A DNA stretch of 8,092 nt from Oscillospiraceae bacterium. GTDB lineage: Bacteria; Bacillota; Clostridia; Oscillospirales; Ruminococcaceae. Below the pieces are notes generated by a model. It was given only the letters and a program-made list of their open reading frames with translations. It was not told where the DNA came from and did not search any database. The stretch's first letter is position 1. Every line of letters starts with the position of its first letter. The translations under genes and the position numbers were made by a program. The stretch is from NCBI GenBank assembly GCA_031285645.1, contig JAITVU010000372.1:1-8092 (forward strand), in the 5' to 3' direction. Shown one piece after another: positions 5,541 to 8,092 of this stretch.

Positions 5541-5556
5541 GGACAATAGTATGTCC
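5541..5556. promoter_or_regulatory. Palindrome over the -35 region, possible operator
   Basis: GGACA-N6-TGTCC (spacer ATAGTA) covers the -35 position of the AlkZ-related gene's promoter and lies 25 bp upstream of the -35 of the divergent TPM gene. A bound protein could affect either gene. It contains ATAGTATGTC, also present in the palindrome at 3375-3388. Confidence 0.4.
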
Positions 5557-5581
5557 TGTTTGAATTATTGCTTATACCGCC

Positions 5582-5610
5582 TTGTAAATTAAGGGATTAG
5601 AGGATATAAT
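5582..5610 (+). promoter_or_regulatory. Promoter of the TPM-domain gene
   Basis: TTGTAA (5582-5587) and TATAAT (5605-5610) are separated by 17 bp, giving a start near 5617. An in-frame ATG at 5615 falls at or before this start and has no ribosome binding site, supporting translation from 5693 with a leader of about 76 nt. Confidence 0.75.
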
Positions 5611-5692
5611 ATAGATGAAAGCAGCATATAAATATTGCTCTTTTGCTTGCCGTTTTCACAGCGGATTAACGGTATATTTGAGTGGAGGCCCT

Positions 5693-6445
5693 ATGAGGCG
5701 ACTTTTATCATTAATCAGTGTGCTTTTGTGTGCTTTTTTATTAACGGGGTTTTCCATCGCGCCTGTCTCCCCCACAAAAGGCCTTTTCGTCAATGATTAC
5801 GCAACCAGCCTGTTCAGCGAACACAAAGAGTTTATTACGGATATATCAACGGTGCTTGAGGAACAAACCGGCGCGCAGGTCATTGTTCTGGCTGTCAAAA
5901 ACAGAGACGGCCTCGATGCAGCCACTTATGCCGGTCAGATTTTCACCGGCTGGCAGTTTAATGGCGATTTGTCGGACAACGCCGTCATAATTCTGTTGTC
6001 AAAAGAGGATAAAGAACTGTTTATCGCCGCCGGCGACGGACTCTCCGGCATTATTGATCCTCATACTATCGCACAGGCTTACAATCTTTCCGCCTCTTAT
6101 GTGGAAGGCGGAAACTACTCCAAAGCCATATTTGAAGCCTACAAAACGGTGGCTTTGAAAGTAGTGACGCATTACGGCGTCCCGCTTGAAGACAGTGTCA
6201 TTGAACAGCTGCAGCCCGGCGTTCAAAAAGAGCGCTTTGGGGGCTTTTACGGCATGCTTATCTTCTTTGTCGTCGCTGTTTTCATAGCGGTCCGCTCTCT
6301 TTTGGTCAGCCGCAAATATCAAAAACGCTATGCCCGGCAAAACTATTACAAACGTAAAAATTATACTGTTGAACGCCGTGCCTTTGATGAAGACGACGAT
6401 GACGACGCCATTTACACAATTGGTTACGACGATAAAGATTCATGA
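5693..6445 (+). CDS. TPM-domain membrane-anchored protein (YgcG-like)
   Basis: This 250-residue protein belongs to the TPM-domain group (Psb32/YgcG type). An N-terminal hydrophobic signal (MRRLLSLISVLLCAFLLTGFS) is followed by the extracytoplasmic TPM domain (about 33-163), with VNDYATSLF, TGAQVIVLAV, SDNAVIILLSKEDKELFIAAGDGL and YVEGGNYSKAI. A transmembrane helix follows at about 184-205, then a Lys/Arg/Tyr-rich stretch (206-229) and an acidic tail with DEDDDDD (232-238). The topology is TPM outside, charged tail inside. TPM domains have been linked to photosystem II repair in plants and to weak phosphatase activity; the bacterial role is mostly unknown. The usual Gly/Ser-rich tail of YgcG proteins is replaced by this charged tail. 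The start at 5693 is chosen because GGAGG (5684-5688) sits 4 bp before it and a signal peptide begins there; the ATG at 5615 coincides with the promoter start. The gene seems monocistronic. Confidence 0.85.
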   Translation: MRRLLSLISVLLCAFLLTGFSIAPVSPTKGLFVNDYATSLFSEHKEFITDISTVLEEQTGAQVIVLAVKNRDGLDAATYAGQIFTGWQFNGDLSDNAVIILLSKEDKELFIAAGDGLSGIIDPHTIAQAYNLSASYVEGGNYSKAIFEAYKTVALKVVTHYGVPLEDSVIEQLQPGVQKERFGGFYGMLIFFVVAVFIAVRSLLVSRKYQKRYARQNYYKRKNYTVERRAFDEDDDDDAIYTIGYDDKDS

Positions 6446-6491
6446 TTAATGAACTAAACGCTTTCGCCGACCCATATTATATCTGTTTAAG

Positions 6492-6516
6492 TTTAAAATT
6501 GCGACGCAATTTTAAA
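6492..6516. repeat. Perfect AT-rich hairpin after the TPM gene
   Basis: An 11-bp perfect inverted repeat, TTTAAAATTGC (6492-6502) with GCAATTTTAAA (6506-6516), has loop GAC. No T-tract follows on either strand, so it is a weak terminator candidate. It may be a dispersed palindromic element, since it begins a run of several hairpins. Confidence 0.6.
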
Positions 6517-6535
6517 TACGCGGCAAACGCCACGC

Positions 6536-6645
6536 GCCGCGAAGCGGCCTATGTAGTTAAACCACTAAAAAGCTGCTGCTCAACGATCGTTCGTAAGCGC
6601 ATTCAAAAGAATGCACGCGCTCTGTTTCGCAGGCTTTTTAAGTGG
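6536..6645. repeat. Cluster of inverted repeats, possible structured RNA or dispersed element
   Basis: A GCCGC-GAA-GCGGC hairpin (6536-6548) is followed by a long-range 15-bp stem: CCACTAAAAAGCTGC (6562-6576) pairs with GCAGGCTTTTTAAGTGG (6629-6645) with two one-base bulges (G6632, A6640). Inside it lie the palindrome AACGATCGTT (6582-6591) and the hairpin GCATTC-AAAA-GAATGC (6599-6614). The nesting suggests a branched RNA fold or a small mobile palindromic element. The small open frame 6442-6678 that crosses it is not believed to be a gene. Confidence 0.5.
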
Positions 6646-6677
6646 CTTGACTGTATGTCATATCCACGTGAAGCGTG

Positions 6678-6712
6678 ACAGCGGGCTTGCCCGCTGTGGT
6701 TTAATATTGTAT
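6678..6712 (+). terminator. Probable terminator upstream of recG
   Basis: ACAGCGGGC (6678-6686) and GCCCGCTGT (6689-6697) form a perfect, very stable inverted repeat. The plus strand continues GGTTTAATATTGTAT and soon TTTTTT (6715-6720), a loose T-rich tail. It would separate the TPM gene from recG. The spacer from 6698 to 6764 should hold the recG promoter, but no hexamer pair with good spacing is clear. Confidence 0.5.
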
Positions 6713-6764
6713 CGTTTTTTAAACCTATATGTCTATATAGCACAGCATTTTAAGGCCAAATTGC

Positions 6765-8092
6765 ATGACGGGGGAACTGAAATTGGCTTTGACACTCGAT
6801 ACGAGCATACAATTTTTAAAGGGCGTCGGCGAAAAACGCGCCCAGCTCTACGCCAAATTGGGCATCAGAACCGTGCGCGAACTTTTATACCATTTTCCAA
6901 GGCAGTATATTGATTTGAGTGCGCCCATATCTATTATGGACGCCCCGTTGCATGAAAACTGCGCCATTCGCGCAAAGCTGACTTATAAATCGGGGGAACA
7001 GCGGATTCGCGCCGGCCTGTCTGTTTTCAAACTGATCGCTCAGGATCATACGGGTAGTCTTGAAGTGACCGTGTTTAATTCAAAATTCACGGTTGAGCGT
7101 CTCGAAACCGATCACGATTATATTTTTGTCGGCCCTGTCGGCGGCTCCATCCTTAAAAGGGAGATGAGCGCCCCCTCCATCTATCCCATTCCGGAAAAAC
7201 ACGCCATTCTCCCGGTGTATCCCCAAACATCCGGCGTCAGTTCCACACTCATGAGACGCAATATTTTGCAGGCTCTTGAGGAACTCACCGATATCCCTGA
7301 TATGCTCAGCGACGCTATCCGTCAAAAATATGGTTTCCCGCATTGGATGCAGAGCATGCGTGTCATTCATTTTCCCGAGAGCCTCAGCCAGGTGCAAACA
7401 GCCCGCGACCGCTTTGTTTTTGAAGAGCTGCTCACATTGTGCTGCGCCCTTGCGATATTGCATAGCGGCAACGAAGCGCAGCAGGCGCCGGCCATGGCTC
7501 CTCTGGACATCGGCCGTTTTTATCAATCTCTCCCCTTTCAGCCTACCGCAGCCCAACTGCGCGCCATTGATGAGTCCATTTCTGATATGGGGCGCTGCGT
7601 GCCGATGAACCGGCTGATTCAGGGCGATGTCGGGTCGGGAAAAACGCTGGTTGCCGCCGCCTGTATATACTTCGCTTTCCTCAGCGGTTTCCAGTCGACA
7701 ATGATGGCGCCGACCGAAATATTGGCGGAACAGCATTACAACACGCTTCGCGCCATGCTTGAGCCTTTGGGTATGACAATCGCCTTGCTCACCGGATCAA
7801 CCCGTGCGGCCGAAAAAAAGCGCATCGCTTCGGGCTTATTGGACGGCGGCATCGACCTTTGCATCGGCACCCACGCCTTACTTTCCGACGGCGTCGATTT
7901 TAAGAATCCCGGCCTGGTTGTCACCGACGAGCAGCACCGTTTCGGCGTTGCGCAGCGCGCCAGGCTCTCGGGCAAAAGCAGCAACGCCCACGTGATGGTT
8001 ATGTCGGCGACGCCGATTCCCCGCACTCTGTCGCTTATTGTATACGGTGATTTAAGCTTGTCCGTCATTGATGAAATACCCCCGGGACGCCA
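6765..8092 (+). CDS. recG: ATP-dependent DNA helicase RecG (3' end outside window)
   Basis: RecG is a monomeric superfamily 2 double-stranded DNA translocase that reverses stalled replication forks and processes branched recombination intermediates. About 442 of roughly 680-690 residues are present. The N-terminal FLKGVGEKRAQLYAKLGI leads into the OB-fold wedge domain (about 60-160, with LEVTVFN). The helicase region shows PFQPTAAQLRAI (Q-like motif), Walker A GDVGSGKT (287-294), the family block APTEILAEQH, the Walker B-type DEQHRFG (388-394), and SATPIPRTL (414-422). All are intact. The start is uncertain: ATG at 6765 has TAAGG (6751-6755) upstream, while an in-frame TTG at 6783 has GGGGGA 7 bp upstream and would give a shorter N-terminus (LALTLDTSIQFLKGVG) closer to the usual start. 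Motifs IV-VI and the C-terminal wedge-hook domain lie beyond the right edge. Confidence 0.96.
   Translation, partial: MTGELKLALTLDTSIQFLKGVGEKRAQLYAKLGIRTVRELLYHFPRQYIDLSAPISIMDAPLHENCAIRAKLTYKSGEQRIRAGLSVFKLIAQDHTGSLEVTVFNSKFTVERLETDHDYIFVGPVGGSILKREMSAPSIYPIPEKHAILPVYPQTSGVSSTLMRRNILQALEELTDIPDMLSDAIRQKYGFPHWMQSMRVIHFPESLSQVQTARDRFVFEELLTLCCALAILHSGNEAQQAPAMAPLDIGRFYQSLPFQPTAAQLRAIDESISDMGRCVPMNRLIQGDVGSGKTLVAAACIYFAFLSGFQSTMMAPTEILAEQHYNTLRAMLEPLGMTIALLTGSTRAAEKKRIASGLLDGGIDLCIGTHALLSDGVDFKNPGLVVTDEQHRFGVAQRARLSGKSSNAHVMVMSATPIPRTLSLIVYGDLSLSVIDEIPPGR

Noticed and set aside
5615..5692. Longer N-terminus of the TPM protein from the ATG at 5615
   Set aside because: It sits at the predicted transcription start without a ribosome binding site, and it would bury the signal peptide 26 residues in.
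6442..6678. Small plus-strand open frame overlapping the TPM stop codon (ATGA overlap), 78 residues
   Set aside because: No ribosome binding site, an Arg/Lys-rich product with no recognisable pattern, and it runs through the cluster of inverted repeats. The ATGA overlap alone is not enough.
6492..6697. CRISPR array, considered because of the many short repeats
   Set aside because: The repeats are inverted and differ from one another; there are no regularly spaced identical direct repeats or cas genes.
7080..7736. Minus-strand 218-residue open frame inside recG
   Set aside because: The plus strand encodes RecG with all expected motifs through this stretch; the antisense frame is incidental.

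Overview
The window looks like chromosomal DNA of a Clostridia-type Firmicute. The reasons are strong AGGAGG-type ribosome binding sites, near-consensus sigma-A promoters, extended -10 elements, and proteins that resemble clostridial families. The left third (to about 2423) is AT-richer and reads as one end of an integrated mobile element. The rest is host chromosome.

Mobile-element end, 1-2423: a partial TPR-like protein entering from the left edge, a Rho-independent terminator, an unrecognised 204-residue helical protein, and a complete tyrosine recombinase (integrase). Beyond the integrase stop lie an 11-bp tandem repeat (probable arm-type sites), a bidirectional hairpin terminator, and the 3' end of a minus-strand tRNA-Gln(CTG) gene. 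An integrase beside the 3' end of a tRNA is the classic layout of an element integrated into a tRNA gene. The other att copy must lie outside the window, to the left. The integrase gene also contains a perfect hairpin plus T-tract that reads as an intrinsic terminator on the antisense strand, facing transcription from the tRNA side.

Chromosome, 2424-8092: tRNA-Gln with a perfect TTGACA-17-TATAAT promoter; a TetR-family regulator; a small protein with two canonical EF-hand loops; a convergent minus-strand acidic low-complexity lipoprotein; a 280-bp AT-rich spacer; a minus-strand AlkZ-related (winged-helix) protein; a divergent plus-strand membrane-anchored TPM-domain protein; a roughly 320-bp spacer packed with inverted repeats; and the first two thirds of recG, cut by the right edge.

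The chromosomal genes look like separate transcription units rather than one operon, most with their own recognisable promoter. Two of these control regions share the 10-mer ATAGTATGTC inside a palindrome (3375-3388 and 5541-5556), which may mark a common regulator. The items most worth following up are the antisense terminator inside int, the unknown protein next to int, the shared palindrome, and the structured spacer before recG. No clearly new multi-gene system can be demonstrated from this window alone.
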